A stretch of DNA of 64,000 nt from Symbiodinium kawagutii (lineage: Eukaryota; Sar; Dinophyceae; Suessiales; Symbiodiniaceae): positions 143,119 to 207,118 of the forward strand of contig VSDK01020457.1 of assembly GCA_009767595.1 (NCBI GenBank), in the 5' to 3' direction. The notes under the pieces were generated by a model that had not been told where the DNA came from, did no database searches, and saw nothing but the letters and a program-made list of their open reading frames with translations. The translations under genes and the position numbers were made by a program. Of this stretch, positions 11,751-19,859 are shown in pieces (positions within the stretch are counted from its first letter, which is position 1; every line of letters begins with the position of its first letter).

Positions 11751-12759
11751 CTTGGTAATGCACATGGGTATACCCCTGAGATCAGGATGCACATGGATAA
11801 CTTGGGTCGGAAGAATTGGATGATAAACTAAACACATCACGAGAAATCAGCTAAACTAAACACTAAACACATCACTCGTAAATATACCCATGTAATCCCA
11901 TGCACGCCCCTTGTATCATTGCCATCGATGCCGCTTCAACACTTTGCCGTTGTGGGAGTTGACACCCTCAAGGTTCCAGCAGTTGATGCTCCCACATTTA
12001 TTGGAAACCCTAACCATCTCCAGCACGTAGAGATGCAACGGTTCAAGGTGCCCTCGTCATGAACTCATGTTGCACTGGTCTTTGTACCCTTTCATGTCAA
12101 TTTTTATTCACAAATACCTCAAGTTATCAGTCAATGTTTGGTATAGCTAATTAATGCTGATTAACAATTGCAATCATTTGAAATTGAGTAATGTAGTTAG
12201 AGACCAGTTTGACAGTTTGCTGTTGAGGGTTCAACAATGGTTTCCCCTAAGCCAAAACATAGTTATTGTCACAAGACAAGACATGGAACATAGTCAGTAA
12301 GTAACTATTAACAATGATAATTGTTTTATTACTTTCACTTCATATCAACATCATCCATGACTAGCGCTTGGGGAACGTACTAATGTGGTCAATTAGATGG
12401 TTAACCATACTAATGGCTGATCCACCAGATGATAGTTCATGGTGAATCCAGCACTATTTAATACTATTTAAATTGCCTTTTTGATTATGTGCTGGTCAAT
12501 CCGAAACGATTCATGTAGAACACCCTGCCTTGGTTTCCGAAAGCTTGATGTGGGCTGAGCCACTTATTTTGGCGCCCATTGTCCTACCCACAATGCTGTT
12601 TCAACCCACATCCCATGCTGTGTACTTGATGGTCATTTAATGCGCTTCAGCAACCATAGTTGATCCGATAAACCACTGGTTTGGACCCTTTGGATGGTCA
12701 TGGATAGTGGTTCAGATTGGTTCAGCAGCGGGTTTGACAACTCGACAGTTAAGCCCCAC

Positions 12760-12847
12760 CTGGAGGCGCGACGTTGGGAGTGACCGGAGCGCCCTGGACG
12801 CGGTGGGATCTGTAGGGCTGGTAGCAACCAATGGGCGATCGCCACGG
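12760..12847 (-). CDS. candidate exon, last one before the retroelement
   Basis: Minus frame RGDRPLVATSPTDPTASRAL then RSLPTSRLQ, ending at donor CTCCAG|GTGGGG. Acceptor CGCCTGGTCAAG. The 7.1 kb retroelement lies in the spacer between this exon and the next upstream one at 21411-21510. Confidence 0.55.
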
Positions 12848-13137
12848 CTTGACCAGGCGTAGTTAAGTTCAAGGTAAGCATCATTACAACATGTCATTAC
12901 TAATCATGGCAGTAGGGAGAAGATCATCAGGACTGACAAAAACTAGCTTTGGTAAAACTGGGGCGGTGGTTTACACATCTGCCATACTGGACTGGTAGCT
13001 GATCATTTTTCTATACAGGTGCTATGAGTAGAGATGGCTGGTAGTTTCGTGGTGGTTTGATGGTGGTTAACTAATGATGGTTCATAGTGGAGGATAATGC
13101 AGTACGGGATAGTAACTAATTAACTGGCAATGTCTAA

Positions 13138-13252
13138 TAGTAGTTAATAAATGAATCATAGTGGTTAATGATGGTGGTTTAGTGATGGTTCAATAGTGGT
13201 TCTTGCTTTCCTGGCCATCAGTAAACAATTCTGTAACAAACAATGATGATCA
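13138..13252. repeat. 115-bp direct repeat, copy 1
   Basis: Starts TAGTAGTTAATAAATGAATC and is nearly identical to 14062-14176, 924 bp to the right. Together with the similarity of 13768-13860 to the retroelement flanks it shows an intron segment was duplicated before the element inserted. Confidence 0.85.
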
Positions 13253-13859
13253 ATGATTACGACTGCCATCCCTTGTAACGCGATGATAGAGACCTATGAT
13301 CCGAGCCTTCATCGTTGCTGATTCCAATCTTGATCCCTAAACATTGACACCAGTTCTTGATGAATAAGTAATTATTAGTTACCAAGTAATTAATGATCAG
13401 CAGCGTAACCTCACCATCATTCACCAGTATACTCCCTTCTGTTGTTGGTTATCATCCCCTATAGCTAACCAAACATGGGAAATAATGAATATTTCACCTG
13501 TATTATCAACAGGAATACCCTGCTAGTTTTCTTCAACCGTGAAGTTCCAAACATTTAAGGTGAACTTGTGAAATTACAACATTCTACAAAGAGTATATTC
13601 GGAAAATTCAAAAGTTATTTTGATGGTGAAACAATTATGCTTAATTAACCATCATTGACCATCGCTAGCCGCTCATTATATAATCCTATGATCAACCATT
13701 AATGGTTAGGTCCTTATATTTTGCTATTCATAAGGGTTCACAGCTATGCTTAACCATCATTAATGGATCTTAATGGTTATAAGTTATATAATTACATATC
13801 AATTGCTTAATCAAATATAACTATCATAAACAGTCATAAATGAAGTTATAACCCTTATA

Positions 13860-13990
13860 CCAATGAAAAACCAATGAAAAGCCAATGAAAAGCCAATGGA
13901 AAACCAATGGAAAACCAATGAAAAACCAATGAAAAACCAATGAAAAACCAATGAAAACCCAATGAAAAACCAATGAAAACCCAATGGAAA
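13860..13990. repeat. 11-bp minisatellite (ACCAATGAAAA)
   Basis: About twelve imperfect copies of ACCAATGAAAA in tandem, with A/G variants (CCAATGGAAAA). Purine-rich on the plus strand. Confidence 0.9.
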
Positions 13991-14061
13991 AAAATTTCTC
14001 TAAATTCCCTTAAGCTTCAAGTTGCCAACCAATTCTGCTTTTAATTCTCTCTAACAATAAT

Positions 14062-14176
14062 TAGTAGTTAATAAATGAATCATAGTGGTTAATGATGGTG
14101 GTTTAGTGATGGTTCAATTGTGGTTCTTGCTTTCCTGGCCATCAGTAAACAATTCTGTAGCAAACAATGATGATCA
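14062..14176. repeat. 115-bp direct repeat, copy 2
   Basis: Second copy of 13138-13252 with a few substitutions (for example AATAG to AATTG). It lies 34 bp left of the retroelement. Confidence 0.85.
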
Positions 14177-14210
14177 TTCATGGATCTAAATGGTTTTAAG
14201 TTATATATAT

Positions 14211-14355
14211 ACACTCCCTTTCGGTTGCATTGCGCTTCCCACGGCCTTTTTTCTCGACGCTCCACGTCGCTGAGGCCGTGCCAACTGACTATGGCTTTGC
14301 CACACCCACTAGCTGACAATCCCCTTTGGAACCTGTCAGCTTATCTAAAGCCACC
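14211..14355. repeat. retroelement split repeat, 145-bp part, outer copy (B2)
   Basis: Starts ACACTCCCTTTCGGTTGCAT and ends CTAAAGCCACC. Identical to 14437-14581 except at two positions (GGCCGTGCC versus GGCCCTACC). It forms the left end of the element. Confidence 0.95.
14240..14280. other. nested hairpin in the 145-bp repeat
   Basis: Outer arms CACGGCCT (14240-14247) and AGGCCGTG (14273-14280) enclose inner arms CGACG (14255-14259) and CGTCG (14265-14269). The outer arm is broken in the other copy (GGCCCTA). Possible RNA structure or recombinase target. Confidence 0.6.
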
Positions 14356-14375
14356 GAGGTGGTGGGGTGGTGGTG

Positions 14376-14436
14376 GAGCCGAAAACTAGCATCATGCAAC
14401 CTGGGTCGTGTATAAATCTCACTCGTGATCTACCAT
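14376..14436. repeat. retroelement split repeat, 61-bp part, inner copy (A2)
   Basis: Starts GAGCCGAAAACTAGCATC and ends CTCGTGATCTACCAT. Identical over 61 bp to 21247-21307. It is directly followed by the second 145-bp repeat. Confidence 0.95.
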
Positions 14437-14581
14437 ACACTCCCTTTCGGTTGCATTGCGCTTCCCACGGCCTTTTTTCTCGACGCTCCACGTCGCTGAG
14501 GCCCTACCAACTGACTATGGCTTTGCCACACCCACTAGCTGACAATCCCCTTTGGAACCTGTCAGCTTATCTAAAGCCACC
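14437..14581. repeat. retroelement split repeat, 145-bp part, inner copy (B1)
   Basis: Second copy of 14211-14355. The stop codon of the recombinase ORF (14571-14573) lies inside this repeat, so the last few codons are part of it. Confidence 0.95.
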
Positions 14582-15626
14582 TCCTCTTCCACTCACGCGC
14601 CCCTAGCTGGCTCACAGCAGCAAAGGTCTGACGCGCCTTGTCGCAGAGGCGGAGAGTGGTGGGTGGGTGGGCAATGGCGGCCAAGCTTTGGAGCCCTTGG
14701 TCAAGATAGATTCGGGCCGTGGTGATGTGCTGCCATCTCCCCTTTGTGACCAGGGAGTCGAGAGTCATGCCCTGGCGATATGCTGAAGTAGCTGCTCCAC
14801 GGCGAAGACTGTAAGGCTGGTAGCCTTGATTATGTAACCCCAACTCTTCCAAGATCTGTGCCCATAGACGGCGAAACTTGGACGTAGAGAGTTGGGATAA
14901 GGTCTCGCCTGGCTGCAACCCAGCACAAAGCTCCTGAAGAGCTCTAATGCCGGTGGTTTCAGTGATGACCACTTTATCCAGTGGCAACAAGCAACGCTTG
15001 GTGCTCTTAGTGCTGGGGAGCAAGAGCACTGCTTCATTGGGAGAGGCATGCGCTGGCAGCACCACATCCTTCTTTTTCAGAGTGAGCAACTCAGTGGTGC
15101 GCAACATACCAGCAAATCCCAAGACGATAAGCCACCCCAAGCGGGTCTGTTTCCATTTGAAACACTGACCAGCTAAACTGAGAACCAATTCAGGAGTCAA
15201 TGGTGTGGCCCGAATAGGCATCTCCAACTGGGACCATGCCTTGGTCATTTTCCAAGCCCACACCAAAACTCCTTTTGATTGAGGCCGAAAGAACTGCAAC
15301 GCTGCTAAAGCATAGCTTGCTTCAGCTTTGGGATATCCTTCTTCCCAGAGAAACTCTACATATTCGGAGGCCATGCAATCCATATCCTCAGGGGGTGGCA
15401 TTCGAAACGTTTGAGACAAATGGTGAAACTGACAGAATTCGTGAAACGCTTTCTGATAACGGGAGCGGGTTGCAGGCTGAACTACCTGCATTGATAGCTT
15501 GCCAATGGTTTTTCGGACGCGTTTTCGTTCTTGCTTGGTAGCCATGGCCAAAACTTGCTCGGACCTACCGCTCATAATAGCGGCTGGGCCCATCCGCTGG
15601 ATTGAGGTGAGATTCAATCCAGGCAA
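14571..15626 (-). CDS. tyrosine recombinase of the retrotransposon
   Basis: A 351-codon frame, the usual size for YR-retrotransposon integrases. It acts on the circular DNA made by reverse transcription and integrates it by site-specific strand exchange. The N-terminal helical part covers about residues 30-140 and the catalytic part about 140-315. Candidate active-site residues are Arg176 (in GMLRTTELLTL), Arg275 (in PYSLRRGAAT), Trp298/His300 (in GRWQH) and the nucleophile Tyr307 (in ARIYLDQG). The canonical His of the HxxR box is Tyr272 here. The frame overlaps the end of the pol frame by 62 bp in another frame; Met12, Met18 or Met28 could be the real start. The frame is intact. Confidence 0.85.
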   Translation of the reverse strand: MPGLNLTSIQRMGPAAIMSGRSEQVLAMATKQERKRVRKTIGKLSMQVVQPATRSRYQKAFHEFCQFHHLSQTFRMPPPEDMDCMASEYVEFLWEEGYPKAEASYALAALQFFRPQSKGVLVWAWKMTKAWSQLEMPIRATPLTPELVLSLAGQCFKWKQTRLGWLIVLGFAGMLRTTELLTLKKKDVVLPAHASPNEAVLLLPSTKSTKRCLLPLDKVVITETTGIRALQELCAGLQPGETLSQLSTSKFRRLWAQILEELGLHNQGYQPYSLRRGAATSAYRQGMTLDSLVTKGRWQHITTARIYLDQGLQSLAAIAHPPTTLRLCDKARQTFAAVSQLGAREWKRRWL

Positions 15627-18198
15627 GGATGGGATACACTCCTCCGGCGATAGTCATGGCTCCAAGCTTCCGCAATAGCCTGTTCAGCTGTCGCGACGAA
15701 CTGCGTCCCTTTGTGCTGACAGCAATGACCACTTGGCTGTCGCACAAGTGCAATGCCCTTGTGTCACCAAAACCTGCATTTCGTAATCTCCATTCCAGTG
15801 TATGCAGGTAGGCCCTCATTTCCACCACATTGATGTGCTCTTGACGTTCGAACCTGTAGTGATGGATTTCATGCCACAGCCATCGGTGGGCATTCACTGT
15901 GGCTCTGGGGCAACAATTGGGGCGATACAACGTCCCCACATCCAATCGAACATCAGAGCCTCTGTACTCTTGACGTCTCATAAATGCATTGACCATTTGA
16001 GTGCACAACCGAAGGTCAGCCTTTGTGATTCCTTCCAACTTGGTCAAGTCAGATAGTTGCATCCTAGGCCTAACCTCGTCCATGGCCATGCACTCCACTT
16101 CAGACAAACCATCCTGGTCTGGCATGTCAACATCAATGCCCGAGGCGTCACTCATGGCATCAACCTCTGGAAAGGTTCTGGCCTTGGCATAGCTATCCTG
16201 TCGCTCCTTTTCTGCTTCTGCTAAGATGAGGTGATGGCCTTTCAAGCTCTTCACCCCAAAAGACCACAAAAGGCGGTCTAAAAGACACGCAACAACCAAA
16301 CAGTGAAACGAATTCCCGAGAGCTGCTAGTCTCAGGTCCTCCAACTCTTTCTCTTCTTCCAGTGTGTCTGGGATTTTCTTTGTCAGACTCAGAGTGTGCC
16401 CTCGAGCAAAGCCCATTAAGAGCTCTCGCTCATTGGCATTCAACACTCTCTTCTGGCCTGATTCATGTTCCAACGTGAACTCATCCTTGTAGGTGTACGG
16501 CGGAAACCTGAAGCTGTGGAGCCTCCACCTTTCTTGGGCTGCCGGCGGAGTATGCTCCAACCCCGCTGGCTGCTTTGGAGGTTGCTTTCTGGGTATGGCC
16601 CGCGTAAAAGTAGGGAACCTGATCTTGGGATCCATTTCCCCTGCCGGCCATGACCATCCCTCATCCAGGATGTACTTCAACTCCTCTGTGGCTGCTCCAT
16701 AGACCACCACATCATAATCTGTCTGTTCAAACAGATCCACCTCCTCATGCATGATCAGTGGTACTGACAGCCAGAAGAGCCTCGGCCTCCGTGCCCTTGA
16801 GAGGCTTTGAGAGTCCACCAACACTGGCTTCATGTCCAACCCACTGGACATCATCCGAATGTCTGCCTCATCTGGCACCACATTCTCACAAAACTTGATC
16901 AACCAAAGGCCTTCTCGCTTGGCCTCAGCTTCAACCATCTGCAACACTTTCGCCATGTCAAAGAACAAGGCGCTCCGGGGGTCATCCAAATGCCGTCGAT
17001 CCACTGACAGCTGCGACAGCCCTTGACATGGGCTTCCACCTCCGACTATGACCCCATCTGCATCAGGGCATTTCTTCAACCATTCCCTGATCATCTTGGG
17101 GGTCACACTCTTGATGTCACTCACCAACTCAATTCCCGGGAACTGCTTTCGCAAACATCGCCTGCAAGCTTTGTCTTTTTCGATGGCCACTTTGAAAGCA
17201 GGCTTCACTCCTGCCATCTCCAAACTTCTTTGCAAACCACCCAGGCCAGCGAAGAGATCCACTACCAGGACCTTCTGTACTTCATCTGTGAAGTCGTCGC
17301 TGATCTCATGGTTTGCCGGTTCCTCCTCTTCCATGAGCTTTCTCAGCTCATCTTCACCCAAGCGACTGAGGCGATTGGCGAAGCAAGCTCCTCCGCCTGT
17401 TTCACATGCGTCACTTGCTGTGACAACCGGATCCAGCCGGGCTCTCAAGTTGCATTGAGCAGCCGGCAGTAACGCCTCCAAAAGAATCATCTCATCGCAC
17501 GTGCCTGTGTTCAAGATTGGTTTTTCCTGGCCTGATGTGATGGTCTTGAACATCTCATCCATCACTGAGATCAGAGGCCGTCGAAACTGGAGGATATGCA
17601 CTGCTTTCCCTGCATAGATCTGCAGTGCCTTCTTGGCCACTCGGCGATCACTTCGGATCCATGCCCCTAGACCAATCAAATCCAGGCATCTTTTTGTGCT
17701 TGCTCTCAAGATGCCCTTTTCTCCATCCAGCACAGCTCCCAACCTTTCACAGGACTTCACCCGCTCCAAAGTCTTCCCCTTGTTGGTGGGGATCCCCCAC
17801 CAAGCATAGACTTGCCTCATCCGGGCCTGGTCTTCAGCGGGCTGGCTGGCGATTTCCTGGGCAACCTCATCCGACACCTTTTCCAGAATTGTAGCGTCGT
17901 CCAGGTAGATGGTCCAGGCAGGTGACTCATCCAAGTCAGGGAAGACCGAATCCCTTCGGATCTCGGCCTTTGACCAGAGTCCCGCCCCGTGACGCAATTC
18001 ACTTCGCAGTGCCAATTGCCGATGAGCATGTTGCATAATTGCAACGGCACTGTTCCACCCCATGGGGAGAACACATACCCCCACTAAGGTGGTGCCTTCT
18101 GCACCCTCCTGAAAAATGGACCGGCGCACTGGCTTCCTCAACGCCAGGTAGTTTGACCATCCCGGTGGCAACCTGAACAGGTAGAAGGCGGCCGTCAA
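15565..18198 (-). CDS. RT (palm) - RNase H with embedded DNMT3-like C5 methyltransferase
   Basis: An uninterrupted 877-codon frame, counted from a TTG at 18198. The frame is open upstream of that and supplies the first RT Asp box (SGDDLTAAFYLF). RT motif YLDD is at residues 98-101. RNase H starts at about 257 (ASDACETGGGAC, Asp263) and resumes after the insertion: Glu793 (NVVEMRAYL), Asp820 (HLCDSQVV), Asp869 (NPADGPSR). Between them, residues 308-645 are a complete cytosine-5 methyltransferase: motif I VDLFAGLGG (313-321), motif IV GGGSPCQ with catalytic Cys391, motif VI ENV (438-440), motif VIII SRARRPRLFW, and motif X ALGNSF (626-631). Spacing after ENV and the RxRxFW form resemble the DNMT3 family more than bacterial Dcm. 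All key residues are present, so RT, RNase H and DNMT could all be active if the frame break upstream is bypassed. The likely function is to reverse transcribe the element and to methylate CG sites in its own DNA. Confidence 0.9.
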   Translation of the reverse strand: MTAAFYLFRLPPGWSNYLALRKPVRRSIFQEGAEGTTLVGVCVLPMGWNSAVAIMQHAHRQLALRSELRHGAGLWSKAEIRRDSVFPDLDESPAWTIYLDDATILEKVSDEVAQEIASQPAEDQARMRQVYAWWGIPTNKGKTLERVKSCERLGAVLDGEKGILRASTKRCLDLIGLGAWIRSDRRVAKKALQIYAGKAVHILQFRRPLISVMDEMFKTITSGQEKPILNTGTCDEMILLEALLPAAQCNLRARLDPVVTASDACETGGGACFANRLSRLGEDELRKLMEEEEPANHEISDDFTDEVQKVLVVDLFAGLGGLQRSLEMAGVKPAFKVAIEKDKACRRCLRKQFPGIELVSDIKSVTPKMIREWLKKCPDADGVIVGGGSPCQGLSQLSVDRRHLDDPRSALFFDMAKVLQMVEAEAKREGLWLIKFCENVVPDEADIRMMSSGLDMKPVLVDSQSLSRARRPRLFWLSVPLIMHEEVDLFEQTDYDVVVYGAATEELKYILDEGWSWPAGEMDPKIRFPTFTRAIPRKQPPKQPAGLEHTPPAAQERWRLHSFRFPPYTYKDEFTLEHESGQKRVLNANERELLMGFARGHTLSLTKKIPDTLEEEKELEDLRLAALGNSFHCLVVACLLDRLLWSFGVKSLKGHHLILAEAEKERQDSYAKARTFPEVDAMSDASGIDVDMPDQDGLSEVECMAMDEVRPRMQLSDLTKLEGITKADLRLCTQMVNAFMRRQEYRGSDVRLDVGTLYRPNCCPRATVNAHRWLWHEIHHYRFERQEHINVVEMRAYLHTLEWRLRNAGFGDTRALHLCDSQVVIAVSTKGRSSSRQLNRLLRKLGAMTIAGGVYPILAWIESHLNPADGPSRYYER
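16264..17277 (-). other. DNMT3-like cytosine-5 methyltransferase domain
   Basis: Residues 308-645 of the pol frame, spelled out separately because it is the unusual part. It contains the SAM-binding motif I, the catalytic PCQ loop, ENV, the RxRxFW box and the C-terminal GNSF motif in the expected order with no stop or gap. It is flanked on both sides by parts of one RNase H domain. Confidence 0.9.
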
Positions 18199-19859
18199 GT
18201 CATCCCCCGAAATGAGGATCTGACTCCCTGCACAATCAGCAGCTCCTGAAAACCAGCTGCTCCACTCAGCGTCCTCACATCCCCTTGCAACTGGTCCAGG
18301 ATGGTGTTGCTGGCCCTCAAATCGAAGATCATCCTCAAAATCGGGTCACCCTTCTCGGTGAACCTGTCGGGCTTCACTACCCCAAACGCCCCGTTGAGGA
18401 CCTTCTCTCCCTGCACCACTGGGTGCTGGCTGATGGGCTCCACCAGCTTTCTTTCATAGAGGGCTTGAACCACCTTCTCCCACTCCTCGTCTGAACACAT
18501 CACCTGTGGAGTGGGGATGGATTCGGGGATGTCTTCTCGAACCATGTATTCCGGATGCAGCAGCTTCTTCTGCATCTTTTCATCCACCACTTCCAACAGA
18601 TCTACCAAACCTCCATGTTCGGCACTTGGAAGTCCCGGGAGCACTTGGTCCAAGGTCAAAGGCCTGGCCTTCTCGACCACTTCTCCTCCATACGACACCT
18701 TGAGTTTTTCCAACTCCTGTGCCCAATCTCCAGATGGAGTCCGGGGCACACCCTTCTTCACCTCCTTCTCATCCACAAACACCTTCACCATTTCCCATAT
18801 CCTCAGCAGTGCCTTTTCTTGAGCAACGGTAGCCATTCCGCCTGGAGGTGCTCGCCCAGCTTCGATGCTACCACCTGCATGCAGGTAGTTCAACCCAATC
18901 ACTACCAAACCATGCCATCTCAGCAGCCCCTCTACTCTAAGAGCTTTGCTTGCTTTGCTCTTTGTTTCACCCCGGGACCTCCACTCTCCTGGTCTGTCCC
19001 GGTATTTCAAACTGTACACCACTTCTTCGATGGCAGTCCTTGAATCCGGCCATAGGGGCAGAGGCATCAGGTTCCTCACACGGCCTCCTGATCCCCTCGA
19101 AGGCCTCAGCGACATTTCCAACAACTGGCCGAATCCGCCATTCAACGTAATGGCCTGGATGATGACATGTTGGGACACCTGGGCTGCTGTCATATGCTGA
19201 CAGTCATTCTCTCGAAGCCATTCCACCAGATCTCTCACTTTCCCAGGGGTCACTTCATCTCCACTCTCCTCCTCTCGTTCTCGGTCAGGGGTCCTTCGTC
19301 TTTTGGCCTGGGACTCTGGGAACGCTCCTTTCCTCTTCCTTTCCCCTTGAAGCCCTTCTTCTGCCACCATGGTTTTCCCTTTTGCTTTCCCTCCTGATTT
19401 GGACTTCCCCCCATAGAGGACTGTCCTGGTGGCGGGCTGTGTTGGCGGAGAGCGGCTTTTCTCCTCTCGAGGCCTTCCACTCGATCTTTCTCGATCTTGG
19501 CTTCGTCGAACGTCACCTCCTTCATCTTCTCTCTCAATGGCCCTGGGCCCTCCTCCACGGTCTGGGCCTGGCGATGGGAGCTTGCGGGGCTTGGCTTTCG
19601 AGGACTCACGGATCTCTTTGCCCTCTCGGGAGACCCGCTGCCTTCCCCCTATTTGTTCTTTCCTCCCTTCGCCATGGACTCCTTCAGCTTCATCGCCCTC
19701 ATCTCTTTTCTGGCGGCCATCTCGATTTCGTCCTCTTGGGCCAGAGATGCCAGTGGAGCTGGTATAAGCTCCAAGTGCTTCGCCATCCTCCAACCTCCTT
19801 CCCCCAATGAGGTTTCTAAGGCTTTGAAGCGTTGGATTAGTGTATCCGACGCTTGGCAC
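18195..19859 (-). CDS. gag-pol linker and reverse transcriptase fingers, frame-broken
   Basis: A 554-codon frame. The first 200 residues are a low-complexity, highly charged (R/E/G/S) stretch that is probably an antisense or out-of-frame shadow of gag. From about residue 205 (VTPGKVRDLVEWLREN) it is clearly coding. It ends with RT fingers sequence (EKVLNGAFGVVKPDR, ILRMIFDLRASNTIL) and then runs into TGA at 18195. RT continues in the other frame from about 18215. The overlap joins around the GTGCAGGGAGTC segment; no typical slippery heptamer is visible there, so a one-base deletion is as likely as programmed shifting. Confidence 0.8.
   Translation of the reverse strand: MPSVGYTNPTLQSLRNLIGGRRLEDGEALGAYTSSTGISGPRGRNRDGRQKRDEGDEAEGVHGEGRKEQIGGRQRVSREGKEIRESSKAKPRKLPSPGPDRGGGPRAIEREDEGGDVRRSQDRERSSGRPREEKSRSPPTQPATRTVLYGGKSKSGGKAKGKTMVAEEGLQGERKRKGAFPESQAKRRRTPDREREEESGDEVTPGKVRDLVEWLRENDCQHMTAAQVSQHVIIQAITLNGGFGQLLEMSLRPSRGSGGRVRNLMPLPLWPDSRTAIEEVVYSLKYRDRPGEWRSRGETKSKASKALRVEGLLRWHGLVVIGLNYLHAGGSIEAGRAPPGGMATVAQEKALLRIWEMVKVFVDEKEVKKGVPRTPSGDWAQELEKLKVSYGGEVVEKARPLTLDQVLPGLPSAEHGGLVDLLEVVDEKMQKKLLHPEYMVREDIPESIPTPQVMCSDEEWEKVVQALYERKLVEPISQHPVVQGEKVLNGAFGVVKPDRFTEKGDPILRMIFDLRASNTILDQLQGDVRTLSGAAGFQELLIVQGVRSSFRGMT
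19250..19648 (-). CDS. gag C-terminal extension after an in-frame TAG
   Basis: Downstream of the gag stop (TAG, 19649-19651, followed by G) the same frame stays open for about 130 codons. It reads like a real basic gag tail (RKPSPASSHRQAQTVEEG, KQKGKPWWQKKGFKGKGRGK) and ends at TGA around 19250. The RT-linker frame takes over at a GAGAGGAGGAGAG run near 19265-19275. This suggests the TAG is a nonsense mutation or a read-through stop. Confidence 0.6.
   Translation of the reverse strand, partial: GEGSGSPERAKRSVSPRKPSPASSHRQAQTVEEGPGPLREKMKEVTFDEAKIEKDRVEGLERRKAALRQHSPPPGQSSMGGSPNQEGKQKGKPWWQKKGFKGKGRGKERSQSPRPKDEGPLTENERRRVEMK

Larger units (their letters stand above)
379..12759. other. spacers between exon islands, left block
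   Basis: Between the exons listed separately, this block is AT-rich degenerate sequence built from words like ATGGTTGATGG and their complement CCATCAACCAT. G-rich stretches follow exons on the plus strand (3940-5240, 7970-8100, 9690-9760, 10190-11300). C-rich stretches precede the next exon (3480-3760, 7080-7850, 8950-9500, 10010-10046). 2249-2332 has a short inverted repeat (CTGGGTGTGT/ACACACCCAG). 11950-12060 and 12500-12570 have moderate GC with short open frames that I could not bound. I see no RNA gene or promoter. Confidence 0.6.
12848..14210. other. intron-like spacer left of the retroelement
   Basis: AT-rich spacer with the usual TGGTTAATGATGG vocabulary. It contains a 115-bp direct repeat (13138-13252 and 14062-14176), a minisatellite (13860-13990) and a stretch at 13768-13860 that resembles the two flanks of the retroelement joined together. 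I see no gene. Confidence 0.6.

Noticed and set aside
19649..19651. Genome-wide reassignment of TAG to a sense codon
   Set aside because: Only the gag stop and the 40943 site suggest it, and both have simpler explanations (mutation, intron end); the long intact frames contain no TAG.
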